The notes under the pieces are model-generated. The model searched no databases, was not told where the DNA came from, and was given only the letters and a program-made list of their open reading frames with translations. From positions 9,770,426-9,834,425 of the forward strand of contig NW_024756914.1 in NCBI RefSeq assembly GCF_018991925.1: a stretch of 64,000 nucleotides of DNA. The letters are read 5' to 3'. This document shows positions 43,625-55,434 of the stretch, in pieces. The stretch comes from Homarus americanus. Its lineage: Eukaryota; Arthropoda; Malacostraca; Decapoda; Nephropidae. How positions within the stretch are numbered: position 1 is the first letter of the stretch; each line of letters opens with the position of its first letter. Both the position numbers and the translations under genes were made by a program.

Positions 43625-44450
43625 TGTAATGATTGAATATCAGACCAAAGCTTACAGCCCAGAATTACATCACATATAACAGCAAGTACACTGCAGACCT
43701 CGTGTGTACTCTGACATTCCAGGTTGACACACCTCAGGTCAAGACCCCAGGGACTTGACCTCGCCCGCTAATGACGTGAGTTAGCCGGGTGGCCTACAAA
43801 GGCACACCTGGGCATGACCACACCTGCACACAGTGGTCCAGATCTAACCAGTTTAGTGTTAATTGGCCAGAGGTCAAAGCGCCGGCTGTGAGCCCCCATA
43901 TAAAGGCTCGGCAGTCCTGCCCAGGGGTTGATTCTCATACGGGTCTTATTGAGAGAGGTTATTCTGGTCACTCACACAGAGTCACGCTCGTCCTCCTCCC
44001 CCAGGATGGGAGGAGGACTTCCCGACCAGACTCCAGCTGTGCAGTCTCGCATACGAGAGCCCAGCCAACACCCACTGCGCCTACGTCAGGTTACACGTGA
44101 GTCACTGTCAGAGCTACCTCTCGGGTGAGTTACCTACTGTGGGGAGTGTATTCATTCATGTTGTGTCCGAGTCAGTGTCGAGTAATGTAAAACATGTGTT
44201 AATACCCATATATAACATTGATATTAATGTGTCCATGTCAGAGTGAATTAATAAATAGTTGTATCGAAGAGGTGTTTGAGATGTTGTCCCTTGAGAAGAA
44301 TAGATATGTGTATTGACATAGAAGATAAGTGTGTTGACACAGAGTAAATAACATCCCGGCCATGCTACCAAGCTTCTTATATCTTTACATTCCTACTCTC
44401 TATAATTCCTATCTATATGTAATCTTCTTCTATGCTTCTGTCTTGTTACA
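43625..44450 (+). repeat. Solo LTR of the G0 family
   Basis: Begins TGTAATGATTGAATATC and ends TCTTGTTACA. TSD TAAG (43621-43624) / TAGG (44451-44454). Similar along its length to the G0 LTRs but clearly diverged. Here the TATA box is intact (TATAAAGG at 43899-43906). No internal sequence is left, as expected after recombination between the two LTRs. Confidence 0.85.
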
Positions 44451-44454
44451 TAGG

Positions 44455-46205
44455 TATAATGAACTATCTAGGAATGTTAAGAAAAATGTAAGGAAGGCAA
44501 AGAGGGACTATGGAAACAGGATAGAAGAGAATCCAAGGAAAATCCCAAGGGATTTTTCCAGGTATATAGGACAAAGGTCAAGGACAAAGTGGGGCCTTTA
44601 AAGTCAAAGAGAGGGGAAGTGATCGATGATAGTGAGGAAATAAGCAAAGCATTAAACAGCTACTTCTTATCAGTTTTCACAGAAGAAATTCATAAGGAAA
44701 CGCCAGAGGTGAAGCTGATATTTAGGGGAAATGAAGAAGAGAAACCAAAGGATATCATTATAAGAAAAGAGAATTTTCTTATGAAGATAAATAAATTAAA
44801 GAAGACCAAATCGCCAGGCAGGATGAAATTTTCTCTCGAATTTTGAAAGAGTGTAAGGAACAGATTAGCAGACCCCTCGTAAATTTATTTACAAAATCAT
44901 AAGACACGGGAGTTATGCCAAACTTGTGGAAACAAGCAAATGTAGTACCCATATTCAAAAAGGGAGCCAGAGCATCAGCATCAAATTACCGGCTCATTAG
45001 TTGGACGTCAGTAGTGGGGAAATTTCTTGAATCAATTATAGCAAATAGCATCCGAGCGCATTTAGAGAAAAACAAATTAATCTACTACTCTCAACATAGA
45101 TTTATAAAGGGAAAAATCTTGTCTAACAAATCTGCTGACGTTTTTTCGGAAAGTCTATGAGGTAGTAGATGATGACGAAAATTACGATGTTATTTACTGA
45201 GACTTTAGCAAAGCATTTGACAGAGTACCGCATCAGAGGCTTCTGAGAAAAGTTAAGGCTCATGGTATCGAGGGGAAAGTTTTAAATTGGATAAAATCAT
45301 GGTTCACCGATAGAACGCAGAGGGTCAGCGTAGATGGTTTTAAATCGGAGTGAGGTTGTGTAACTAATGGGGTTCCCCAGGGGTCAGTACTGGGCCCACT
45401 CTTGTTCATAATCTACATAAACGATCTAGATACTGGGATGAGCAGTGACATAAGCAAGTTTGCGGATGACACGAAAATAGGGCGGTAGATTAATTCAGGG
45501 CAGGATGCAAATGCACTACAGGAGGATTTAAATAAACTGCAGGAGTGGTCAGAAATTGGCAAATGGAATTCAACACCATCAAGTGCAGCGTACTTAATAT
45601 TGGAAGAACAAATACTGTCAATGTATACAGCCTTAACAACATCAACCTAGAGAAGTCGACTTGTGAAAGAGACTTAGGGGTACTTGTAAGACCGGACCTT
45701 TGGTCTAGAAAACAATGCGTTAATGTTCGAAATGGGCAAACAGAGTATTAGGTTTTATATCTAGAAGTGTAAGTAATAAGAGTGCGGAGGTCATATTGCA
45801 ACTATATCTTGCGCTAGTCAGGCCGCACCTCGATTATGCTGTTCAGTTCTGTTGCTCTTGTTATAGAATGGATATCAAAATGATTCCGGGACTTAGAAAC
45901 CTTCCATATCAAGAAAGATTAAAGAAACTAAACTTGCATTCCCTAGAAAGACGAAGAGTGCGGGGAGATATGATAGAAGTATTTAAGTGGGTGAAAGGAG
46001 TCAATAAAGATAAAGTTCTTATGATAACCTAGCAGGATAGGACTTGTAGCAACGGATTTAAGTTGGATAAGTTTCGGTTTAGGAGGAAGATAGGAAGAAA
46101 CTGGTTCACAAATAGGGTGGTGGACGAGTGGAATAAGCTTAGCAACTTCGTAGTAAGTAGTGGGACGCTGGAAAGTTTTAAAAGGGGGCATGACCGTTAG
46201 TGGAA
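44455..46205 (+). pseudogene. CR1-D ORF2: linker, RT and C-terminus, heavily decayed
   Basis: YNELSRNVKKNVRKAKRDY, LNSYFLSVFTEEIHKE, NLWKQANVVPIFKKGARASASNYRLI, DFSKAFDRVPHQRLLRK (about 45200), [30 protein letters not shown] (about 45460), then CERDLGVLV, VRPHLDYAVQF, SLERRRVRGDMIEVFKW and WNKLSNFV. At least eight stops or frameshifts. The end is near 46200, without octamers. Confidence 0.8.
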
Positions 46206-46409
46206 GTAACTGTCCATTTTAAGAGCCATAGTATTTTTTTCAGGTCTATCCTCTTCCTCAGCTTGAATATGACCCACACTATCACCATCACAGTCGCTCA
46301 GGTCCTTTTTTGCACTAGTTTCTGGTGTCTCTGAAAACACATATTTTTTCCTGGGAACCTTTCATTAACATTTCGATTTCTTCTCTTCTTTGGGAAGTCT
46401 GGGACTTTA
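46206..46409. other. Short stretch without a recognised feature
   Basis: Separates the end of CR1-D from CR1-E. No motif or repeat seen. Confidence 0.5.
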
Positions 46410-47155
46410 ATATGTCGTCAGGTCCCGGCGACATAATTGTCGTATTAAAGGAATGTAAAGACAAACTTGTATGCCCTTAGCAAAAGTGTTTAACAAGTCA
46501 TTAAAATGCGGTGTAGTATCAGAATCCTGGAGGAGAGCGAATGCGATACCGATTTTCAAGGCTAACAAAGTACTTGAGTTCATACAAAGGAGTGTTAGTT
46601 ACAAGACTAACGAGGTTACCCTAAAACTAAATCTTGCACTTGTGAGACCTCACTTAGATTACACACTTCAGTTTTGGTCACCATACTACAGAATGGATAT
46701 CGATCCCCTTGAAAGCATAAAGAGGAGGATGACAAGACAAATCCCGGGCATTAGGAACCTTGAGTATAGGGACAGATGAAAGCATCTTAATTTGCACTCC
46801 CTCGAGATACGTAGAGTGAGGGACAATATGATTGAGGTGTATGAAAAGAAGTCAGGACTAAACAAAGGTGATATAACAAAGGTACTTAAACTATCCAACC
46901 AGGAACGAACTCGTAGCAATGGTTTTAAATTAAACAAATTTAGATTTAGGTGCGAAATAGGTAAACACTAGTTTGCAAATAGAGTAGTGGACGAGTGGAA
47001 CAAGTTACCAAACATCATCATCAACTTAAACACACTGGGTAGCTTCAAATATAGGTTGGGCGGATGCATGAGCGATAGGGGTTGGGTGTAAATGGGACTG
47101 CTCAGTATGGGCCAATAGGCCCGCTGCAGTTTCCTTCATTTTTATGTCCGAATGT
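46410..47155 (+). pseudogene. CR1-E: CR1 copy with RT palm deleted
   Basis: Begins in the linker (SSGPGDIIVVLKECK, LAKVFNKSLKCGVVSESW, ANAIPIFK) and then jumps at about 46559 to ANKVLEFIQRSVSYKTNEV in the thumb. All catalytic RT motifs, about 900 bp in CR1-B, are absent. The C-terminus follows with stops at 46779 and 46970, ending SDRGWV and a degenerate tail (TTTTTATG) near 47145. Confidence 0.8.
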
Positions 47156-47159
47156 TTCC

Positions 47160-47800
47160 TCGCGATTGACATTAAGTTCTACTTTGAATCTCACTTCTTT
47201 GTGATCGCTGTTAGACAGTTCACTCCTTACCTCGACATTACAAATGAGGTTTTCTCTGTTTGTAGAATTAAATATAGTATATTATTACCCCGGGTGGGTT
47301 CGGCTTTATGTTGACTTAGGAAACAGTCTTGGGATGTTTTAAGAAAATCCTTAGATTCTGAGTCACCCATAAGGTCGGTCCGATCTATTTAACTTAAGTT
47401 AAAGTCGCCTACTATACACACTTTGCTATATCTGGATGCCCTATGCATTTCATCCCAAATAAGTCGCTCATTAACCCTTTAGAGATTAGGAGGTCTATAT
47501 ATTACTCCAATAATTAATTTTTCCTAATTCATTTCATACTTCAAATTATCCCTGACATAGATAGCTACTCTGCCTCTTTTCCTAAATCTGCCTATCGGTA
47601 TGAAATAATTTGTAACCTTTAATTTGGTATTCGACAGGTAACTTGCGTAAGTCTAAATTTATCCATGTTTCGGTGATTGCTATTACAGTATATCGATTTT
47701 TTCATTACATACCAACGTCCTGATTTCAGTCATTTTATTTCTGATACTTCTAGTGTTTATGTAGTAGACATTTAAGTTAGTCATTGTCGTGTTTAGGTTT
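47160..47800 (-). pseudogene. CR1-F: endonuclease fragment
   Basis: Minus strand. Starts near 47800 with NLNVYYINTRSIRNKM (about 47730-47780), then a stop after EKID, TETWINL (about 47650-47670), PPNL (about 47490) and GDFNL (about 47405), ending with NSDHKEVRF (about 47200). Several stops. It converges tail to tail with CR1-E. Confidence 0.75.
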
Positions 47801-47924
47801 TAACTCTCTTTATCACCATTCTAGTATGATTTATCTTCATTGCCCTGCAATCTCTAAGGCGGGCGCACGTGTGTACTATATTAAGGTGTGGTGCTGGGCT
47901 CTCAGTGTCTGTTGCCGCTGCCGC

Positions 47925-48172
47925 ATTCACCACCACCGCTACTACCACCACTACTACCATCACCACCACTACCACCATCACTACCACTACTACTACCATC
48001 ACCACCACTACTACCATCACCACCACTACTACCATCACCACGACTACCACCATCACCACCACTACTACTACTACTACTACCACCACCACCACCATCACCA
48101 CTACCATCCCCTACTACTACCACCACCACCACTATCACCACCACATTTACCATCACCACGACTACCCACCAT

Positions 48173-48214
<42 letters not shown>

Positions 48215-48292
48215 ACCTACCATCACTACCACACTACTACTACCATCACCACCACTACCACCATCACCACCACTACCATGCTACACCATTCT
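47925..48292. repeat. ACC/ACT trinucleotide microsatellite
   Basis: About 370 bp of interspersed ACC, ACT and ATC triplets. Frames on both strands stay open and give His/Tyr-, Thr- or Val-rich low-complexity peptides. The longest, 47784-48845, runs into the adjoining foldback repeat and has no protein motif, so none is called a gene. Confidence 0.92.
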
Positions 48293-48367
48293 CATCACTA
48301 GCGTAGCTGGGGGGCAGAGGGGGCAACAGTCCGCAGGCACAGGGGGGGCAGCACAGGTCTGCTCATC

Positions 48368-48662
48368 TGCAGCTACTGGAGACGTTAATCCATCCCTTTG
48401 TATCGGCGACAAGTTAATCCTTGCCGTGTCTGACCTAACACCTGACCCACATCATCCCGGCCACGTCATGAGCTACGTACACCCTTGCTATGCGCCCCCC
48501 CCCCCCACACACACAACCTGTAACCTGTTGAGGATTAAGGAAACAACTTCAAACAAGTACGCCAGTGAGCTCATGTGGGGTGGGTCAGGTGTTAGGTCAG
48601 ACACGACGAGGACTAACTTGTCGCCGATACAAAGGGAAGGATTAACGTCTCCAGTAGCTGCA
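48368..48662. repeat. 295-bp foldback (MITE-like) element
   Basis: Arms of about 85 bp: TGCAGCTACTGGAGACGTTA at 48368 and its complement ending at 48662. The arms continue through AAAGGGAAGGATTAAC, ATCGGCGACAAGTTA and ACCTAACACCTGACCCAC with a few mismatches. The 125-bp centre has a C run (about 48496). No clear TSD found. Confidence 0.85.
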
Positions 48663-49129
48663 AAACCATGCAGTCTCGGGTCATATCAGTTCATGTACAG
48701 CCGACCAATCCACCAGTTACAAGCAATTCACTTCAGTTCTGCACAAGTCTCCATCGTGACAAGACGAGGGGAGGCTAGACGACTTTTAAGTTCTCTTGTG
48801 TTTTCGATCCAGTTATTTACTTCGTTGGAAGACATAATACTATAAGGTAAGAAATATTAAAGTATTGGTTAAAAAATATTGATGTGACTTTTGCTGCGGT
48901 ACTGAGATTAAATATTAAGATTTTGTTTCACAGCATTGCGATTTTATACTAAGACACTATCCTCACTGGGGTACAGACAAAAGCCCCCCCGACAAAAGCC
49001 ACCCAGACAAAAGCCCCCTACTTTGATTGGGGTGGCTTTTGTCTGACAAGAGTAAGGGCTTTCAAAAGTTACGGACATAATTAAATAGTTGAGGGTAAAA
49101 TATACTGTTCTTCTCTGTGGTTAATTATT

Positions 49130-49193
49130 GGTTAGGTTAGGGTTAGGTTAAGTTAGGTTAGGTTGGGTTAGGTTAGGTTAGGTTAGGGTTAGA
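49130..49193 (+). repeat. Interstitial (TTAGG)n telomere-type block
   Basis: About 12 imperfect TTAGG units over 64 bp, with TTAGGG and TTAAG variants. TTAGG is the arthropod telomere repeat. Non-telomeric sequence continues on both sides, so this is interstitial. Confidence 0.85.
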
Positions 49194-49393
49194 AAGTTGT
49201 AGTTTTCATTTCAGAAATAAAGATGGTCCTAATTTTTACACTTTTTTTACTTTTATCCCTATCCTATATGTCGTTTTTGCTTTTTGTTTAACTGTTACTT
49301 ATAAAGTTTAAGTATGTTTGGGGGTGTATTTAAAGCATACTATATTTGAGTACGTGAAAGTACAGTAATATTATAATGGTACACAAACTATTT

Positions 49394-49396
<3 letters not shown>

Positions 49397-49467
<71 letters not shown>
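49397..49467. repeat. (AT)n microsatellite
   Basis: About 35 uninterrupted AT units. Confidence 0.95.
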
Positions 49468-49469
<2 letters not shown>

Positions 49470-49924
49470 AGTGAGTCACTGTGCACAATGTATTTTTACG
49501 TAAGCACTGGGGCGGAAACTCAAAAACTTGCGGCACACACTCACTACGCCACTGATTCATCACCATAAAGAGGAAGGAGGATAAACTCGTATATACAACC
49601 CAGAAGTGTCGCAAAGGCAAATGAATATCTGCAATGCATGATCACAGATGTTAAAACACGAGGTGAGTGTTGATTATATGTAGCAGTCTGGAGTCTTTTG
49701 TTGTGCTAATAAACATAATGCGATCCTCATGTTTCGAAGCCAGATTTGCAAACGTTGCTCTGATCACCTAAGACACGCGTGGTCCCATTTGAGGTTCACG
49801 GATAAAAGCGCTGAACAGGCTTTATGTGAAATATAATGAGTCTAGGACTGCTTTTATGTCCCAGGCCCAGAGAAGGTTCCTGGTCACAATTATAAGATCA
49901 TGGGTCCGAACTTGGTGAGGGTAC

Positions 49925-49925
<1 letters not shown>

Positions 49926-49966
<41 letters not shown>
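49926..49966. repeat. (TA)n microsatellite
   Basis: About 20 TA units. Confidence 0.95.
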
Positions 49967-49970
<4 letters not shown>

Positions 49971-51170
49971 ACCCTTGTTTCAGTATCCGGAGTCACCTAC
50001 AAGAATGACAATATTATACTATAATAACACACCACAGAATGTATGCCAATAATCATTAACGTTATACCAAAAATGAAATAACCCTGTACAATATTTACAG
50101 ATTAAAGATAAATAGTAAAACCACCGAAATTATTTTGTAAATATTTATCATTTACGTCTTAATGTAAAAAACTTGTACAGCAGGAGGTCGCAGTAAAGCC
50201 TTGGGGAAGTGTCGTGGACCAAGAGTATGCTTGCCACATTTTCCGGCTTTTACCCAGCCAAGGGTGAACGTCTGCCCAGCGCCGCCCGCACGTGCACGCT
50301 CTCACCTGCTTGTCCTGGGTCGCACCCCCAGGGCCCCTTACGCTAGTGGGGTTTCCCCTTTAATTATCACTGTCTCACCGTTTCTAATTACATCAAAAAA
50401 TTAACACAACCCATTAGTAACTGAGCTGTTTCCCAGTGTTGTGGGGATGACACAATCTAGGTTGGTCCTTATTTAGCGGTTCTCTGATCCGCTGCCGACC
50501 ATTTCCAGGGAAGAGATTCTGGCAACCACTCATGAGGATGTGTGCACTCAGCCATGGTCAGCCACACACGTTTCTTTTTATGAAAAACTTCTCAGTCTGA
50601 ACTTGGAGACCAGACACAATCAATTTATACATGGACGGAAAACATCTAGAAAAAGATTACAGACAATCACTTCAGTTCATACATTCTTCACGGGAACAGC
50701 TCATGGTAACCTTCCTTAATGCTTAGCATTTTGAAATTACTGTTATCACCGAGGATAAAAATGGTGTTGCCAAACATTCTGTTACCTGGACGTAAACATT
50801 CATTTCTCTAGTTACCTCTGCAATTCAACTTCGGTGGCATTCAAGTGGCCAGAAGCCCCGTATTTACCACAAACGTCCCACATATCAAAGAAGACAGAGA
50901 GAGAGAGAGAGGAGAAAGAGACAGGGCATCTAATTCAACAATACACCCTCCTATTCTATATCAAAGTACGCAATTAGCTTCTGGTTTCTATGCTGTACCT
51001 GAAGGTGAATCTGTTCCACCAAACAAACAGATATAGGTGGAATGAACATAAACGAACTGCGCCAGGAGACGGTGTCCCCAGACCGGTCTCAACAACCATG
51101 TTGCCAGGTCATGGCAACTCCACCGCCAACCTGTTCAGCCACGCACGCACGCACCACCACGCACACACGT

Positions 51171-52146
51171 TGATACAGGACACACCGGTACACAACGTCC
51201 ACGTGATACAGGACACACCGGTACACGTGATACAGGACACACTGGAACACGTGTGATACAGGACACACTGGAGCATGTGTGATACAGGACACACCGGTAC
51301 ACGTGATACAGACACTGAGCATGTGATACAGGACACACCGGTACACGTGTGATACAGGACACACCGGTACACGTGTGATACAGGACACTGGTACACGTGT
51401 GATACAGACACCGGTACACGTGTGATACAGGACACACCGGTACACGTGTGATACAGGACACACCGGTACACGTGTGATACAGGACACACCGGTACACGTG
51501 TGATACAGGACACACCGGTACACGTGTGATAGGACACACCGGTACACGTGTGATACAGGACACACCGGTACACGTGATACAGGACACACCGGTACACGTG
51601 TGATACAGACACACCGGTACATCGTGTGATACAGGACACACCGGTACACACGTGTGATACAGGACACACCGACATGTGTGATACAGGACACACCGGTACA
51701 CGTGTGATAAAGACACACTGGCATGCGGTGATACAGGACACACCGGTACACGTGTGATACAGGACACACGAGTATGTGATACAGGACACACACCGGTACA
51801 TGTGATACAGGACACACCGGTACACGTGTGATACAGACACACCGGTACACGTGTGATACAGTACACACCGGTACACGGTGATACAGACACCGGTACACGT
51901 GATACAGACACACCGGTACACGTGATAGAGGACACACTGGTACACGTGTGATACAGGACACACCGGCACACGTGTGATACAGGACACACTGGTACACGTG
52001 TGATACAGACACACCGGTACACGTGTGATACAGGACACACCGGTACACGTGTGATACAGGACACACCGGTACACGTGTGATACAGGACACACCGGTACAC
52101 GTGTGATACAGACACACCGGTACACGTGATACAGGACACTGGTACC
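51171..52146. repeat. 26-bp minisatellite, nearly 1 kb
   Basis: About 38 copies of TGATACAGGACACACCGG followed by TACACGTG, with frequent 22- to 25-bp variants. On the minus strand no unit phase contains a stop, so three overlapping frames of 334-364 codons (Cys/Val/Tyr-rich) stay open. They follow from the repeat and are not genes. Many units contain ACCGGT and CACGTG palindromes. Confidence 0.93.
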
Positions 52147-52149
52147 TTT

Positions 52150-53560
52150 CTTTGTTTCCAATACTGTCTCCCAACTCTACCAACTATTTAAAATCTTGGC
52201 TATCTGTCTTTACAGGAGAAGCTACATCCAACACACCCCAACACGAAAACTCAACACGAACAAATAATCAAACACCCTACACGCCTCTGATCGACACGAT
52301 CAACTTGCTAACATTCTTGATCTTGTTTTACCTCTAACCCTCACACTATTCATACTACTCAATTTTGCCTCCTTAGGTCTTCTGATCACAACCTTATTCT
52401 TATTAAATCAACTGGGCACGACCACCTCCCACCCTCCCCCAAAACGCCAACTATTGCATTATCGGAGCAAGCTGGCAATCCTAAGAGAACTCTTCACCGA
52501 CTTCCTGGGATGAAAGTTGCTTTTCCATTCGGGACGCCCTCGGTATGCTGACAGCATTTAATAAACATCAAGTGGTATGAGTGCATTTATCCCATCTTCT
52601 ACCAAAACTCACTTACAATCAAGGATCCGATCGCCCTGTTCTCCATGAAGGGAAAGAGACAAGCGCATAAGTTATAAACCATCTCCTCCTATTGCCCACA
52701 TCTTCATTTCTAGGAACCGTTGTAAGGCCATTCTTCATAGGCCTAGCGAATTTTATAAAAGCAAAGACCGTTGTCCTGACTACAACTCTTCTTCCAGTAA
52801 ACCTCTGGTCCCAACCAAAACACCTGTACAACTTTGCACTCCTCTTCCGACCTGATAACCCTATAGCCAACACTTCCCGATAAAGCCAATCTTTGCACCT
52901 ATTCTCCCCTAACCCGCCTAAGACGATTCCAACTCTACTCCTCCTACCCTGCACCTCCCACCGAACCTATGCACTTTCCTATAATTCCACTGCAGGTTGC
53001 TGGTGTGTTATTCACGTTGATGAGTAAGGCGCATGGACCGACAGAATACCACTCGTGTTCTGAGGGAGTGTTTTGAAATTTAGCCCTGTGTTTGCTCCCT
53101 TTTCGCCTTTGCCTCAAACCCAAACTTTTCCTTCTTGAAGCATGCCTGTTCAGCCCATCTCGAAGAAGGGTGACCATTCTAACTCTCTAACTATCGCCCC
53201 ATTGCCCTAAATCTTCATCCCTTTCTAAGATTTTCGAACTATCTTTAACTCTCATTTTCATCACCAGTATGGCTTTCGCCAGGCGAGATCTACTCAAGAT
53301 CTGCTCCACTGCACTCATCTTTGGTCATCCTCTCATAGGGATTATGGTGAAATTTTTGTCGTGGCCATCGACATCTCCAAAGTGTTTGACAGGGTATGAC
53401 AAAGCTTTGCTTTCCAAACTTTCCTCTTAAGGTTTCTCTCCCCCACTTTGTTCTCTAATTTCTAGATTCCTTGAGAATCGATCCATGGCAGTTGTTGTCA
53501 AGAATCGATATCTCGCTCTTTCTCTACCAATAGGTAATGAAATGCATACTTGGACACATT
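52150..53560 (+). pseudogene. Second RTE-like LINE copy, decayed
   Basis: Matches the minus strand of 29290 down to about 26700 in order, with many indels: the endonuclease end (AATCAAACACCCTACACGCC, about 52265), linker (about 52440-52900), RT lead-in around GTGTTCTGAGGGAGTG (53055-53070, the empty Harbinger site), CGCCAGGCGAGATCTACTCA (53278), and a motif A remnant (GACATCTCCAAAGTGTTTGAC, 53369, split). It stops near 53560. No long frame survives. Confidence 0.8.
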
Positions 53561-53609
53561 GCCAAGATCTGTTCTTTCATTTAAGCTCATTATTGTAAGG
53601 GGACAACCT
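53561..53609. other. Short unassigned stretch
   Basis: Lies between the RTE-like copy and LINE-N2. Nothing recognised. Confidence 0.4.
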
Positions 53610-54644
53610 ATTATCTCCTCCTCCCCTAATGGTCCTAAGAGTAGCGCATACAGCAAGTTCCTTTACTCTATGTTCTATACTTGAAATCTAACTCCATTCT
53701 CATTATTTAAATCTAGTGTTCCACACACCCTAAAGCAATTCTCATGGTCCTGTTTTGTATCACTTCAAGCTTTGGAATAAATTTACTGTACCAATTTTAT
53801 AAGGATGGGAGCTGCATTAGTCAATAACTGAACGTATAGTACTGATATAAACCATCCTTAAAATAGGAATACCTGCGCCATTTCCTTCCATTAAAGTTCT
53901 TAAAGGACTTAAACGTCTTTACAAGCATTCTCCAGGTATTGCATATCTGACCTACTTTACTGTTGACTTAAACACAATATACATCCTTAGGTATTTGTAA
54001 ACATCAACTTTTTCGCCTTAATCCATTAAAAATAAACCCCTTGTTCATAATTTCTGACTTGATATTTAGTTTTTCATTGTTAATTATATGGGCCATTCTA
54101 CAACAAAGTGTACTCTACGCATCTAAAGCCTTTTATGTTTCATACCTTGCACTGTAAAAGTATATCATCAGCATATATTATAACCTGTGTGTCTCCAGGA
54201 AATTCGTAGCGAGCCATTATGTTCATCAATGTTAAAAAGAGGAGCTTAAGTACACCTTCCTGTGGAGTCCCAACCCATCTCTCTTTCTTCTGAGTACCAA
54301 CCTTAAACCATACTCTAGCCATTCTGTCACTCAAGTAATCCACAATCAATTTCAGCATCTTCCCAAAAAACCCTAAATTAATTAGTTCCTCAAGCATGAC
54401 TTCTTTATTTGCCCTGTCAAAGGCCCCTTTTAAATCTACAAAAGGTCCTACATGTAGCCTTGGAGCATCTAAACACTTTATAACACAGTCTGCAGTACTT
54501 CTCCCTTTCATAAGTCCATGTAAATGAGGTGCCAAGACATTTTCACTTTATACAACAACCTGTTTAATACTATTATTCTTTCCATCATTTTAGTAAAACA
54601 AGAGGTCAAAGATATGGACGAAAATCGCCATTGTTCTTTTGGTG
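53610..54644 (-). pseudogene. LINE-N2: RT palm and thumb (3' part)
   Basis: Minus strand. From 54640: RFSSISLTSCFTKMMERI and LNRLLYKV, then the frame 54535-54140 with HLHGLMKGRSTADCVIK, VGPFVDLKGAFDRANKEVM (motif A), WVGTPQEGVLKLLFLTLMN (motif B, with E where G is usual) and VIIYADDILLQC (motif C YADD). The thumb beyond 54140 is full of stops (VYISTIRSVIDYC still visible near 53840) and fades out near 53610. Its upstream half lies at 60704-62935 beyond G3. Confidence 0.82.
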
Positions 54645-54923
54645 TGTAGGTTATGTATCTATGCTACTGTGCCAAGTGGTACCTTTGTAAATAAGCTACT
54701 GTGCCAAGTAGCATCTATGTATATAATTACGTGGCAACACTGCACGGTTATGTGGCAACATTGCCCGAGGCTGCCATATGGCAAGGCAGCAGTCTGACTT
54801 TCGTGAGCCGCATGGCACACGGTCACCGCTTTTGTATTTCTCCTATCCGAATAAACGGACTTCAGTGTTACCTGGTGTTTCTACCCATCACTGCATTCCT
54901 TCAGGGAACACTTGAAACCTTCA
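54645..54923 (+). repeat. G3 5' LTR
   Basis: 279 bp, TGTAGGTTATGTATC...AACCTTCA. Contains CTATCCGAATAAACGG (AATAAA poly-A signal near 54850). Followed directly by the primer-binding-site candidate TGGCGCAGTGACTAGGA (54924-54940). Confidence 0.9.
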
Positions 54924-55434
54924 TGGCGCAGTGACTAGGATGTGTGGACTTACAAGTGTGTGAATAATGGACAGTTAGTCGGCGATGTGCAACTGCCGGG
55001 CGATGTGCACGTCGACTCATAGTAAAGAAGAAGTTGCATTGTGTTTCGCCGCAACGCAGTGTTGCGCCTGGCCACAGTGCGTTGTAGTGATCGTGGCAGT
55101 GTGTTAGTGTCAGTGCATTAGTGTGTCTAGAGCTGAGAGTTGAGCATTGACCTGTTTTTTGGTACCCACGGAGCACGCAGATGTACACCCCTTCTCATGT
55201 GACATCCGGAGGCACTAACGCCTCACTCCCCGCTGCGGCTCTAGCCACCGGCATTAAGGCCACCACGGCGTTTCCTCTCAGACACACACACATGCACGCA
55301 TGCACGCACTCACTCACGGACAGAACAGTGGACTCTATGCATTATTTCTGCGCTTGTTTATGCCATATATATGTGGTTCGAGCTGATGAGGCGCCACTTT
55401 ATATACTAAACAGCTCAGTTTCAAGCATAGTAAG
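54924..55434 (+). other. G3 leader
   Basis: Primer-binding site at 54924-54940, then non-coding sequence with a CACA/GCACGCA-rich patch (about 55290-55320). No gene seen. Confidence 0.6.

Larger units (their letters stand above)
40877..46205 (+). mobile_element. CR1-D: near full-length, decayed CR1 with two insertions
   Basis: Contains ORF1 (40895-41841), endonuclease (41925-42430, 43154-43624), RT and C-terminus (44455-46200). It is interrupted by a CR1-like 3' fragment (about 42432-43153) and by a solo LTR (43625-44450). It belongs to the subfamily of 1575-2655 (CERDLGVLVRPDLWSRKQC). Its 3' octamer tail is not preserved. Confidence 0.8.
48663..51170. other. Gene-free stretch with simple repeats
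   Basis: No coding motif. Contains a small hairpin of GACAAAAGCCACCC repeats (about 48975-49045), a TTAGG-rich block, two TA microsatellites and a short GA run (about 50895-50915). The short open frames here (for example 50201-50404) have no support. Confidence 0.6.

Noticed and set aside
47784..48845. 353-codon frame rich in His and Tyr
   Set aside because: It is an ACC/ACT triplet microsatellite run continued into a foldback repeat, with no domain or splice structure.
49130..49193. True chromosome end
   Set aside because: The TTAGG block is short and imperfect, and normal sequence continues on both sides.
51089..52183. Three overlapping minus-strand frames of 334-364 codons, Cys/Val-rich
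   Set aside because: They are translations of the 26-bp minisatellite in all phases, and the peptide repeats have no independent support.
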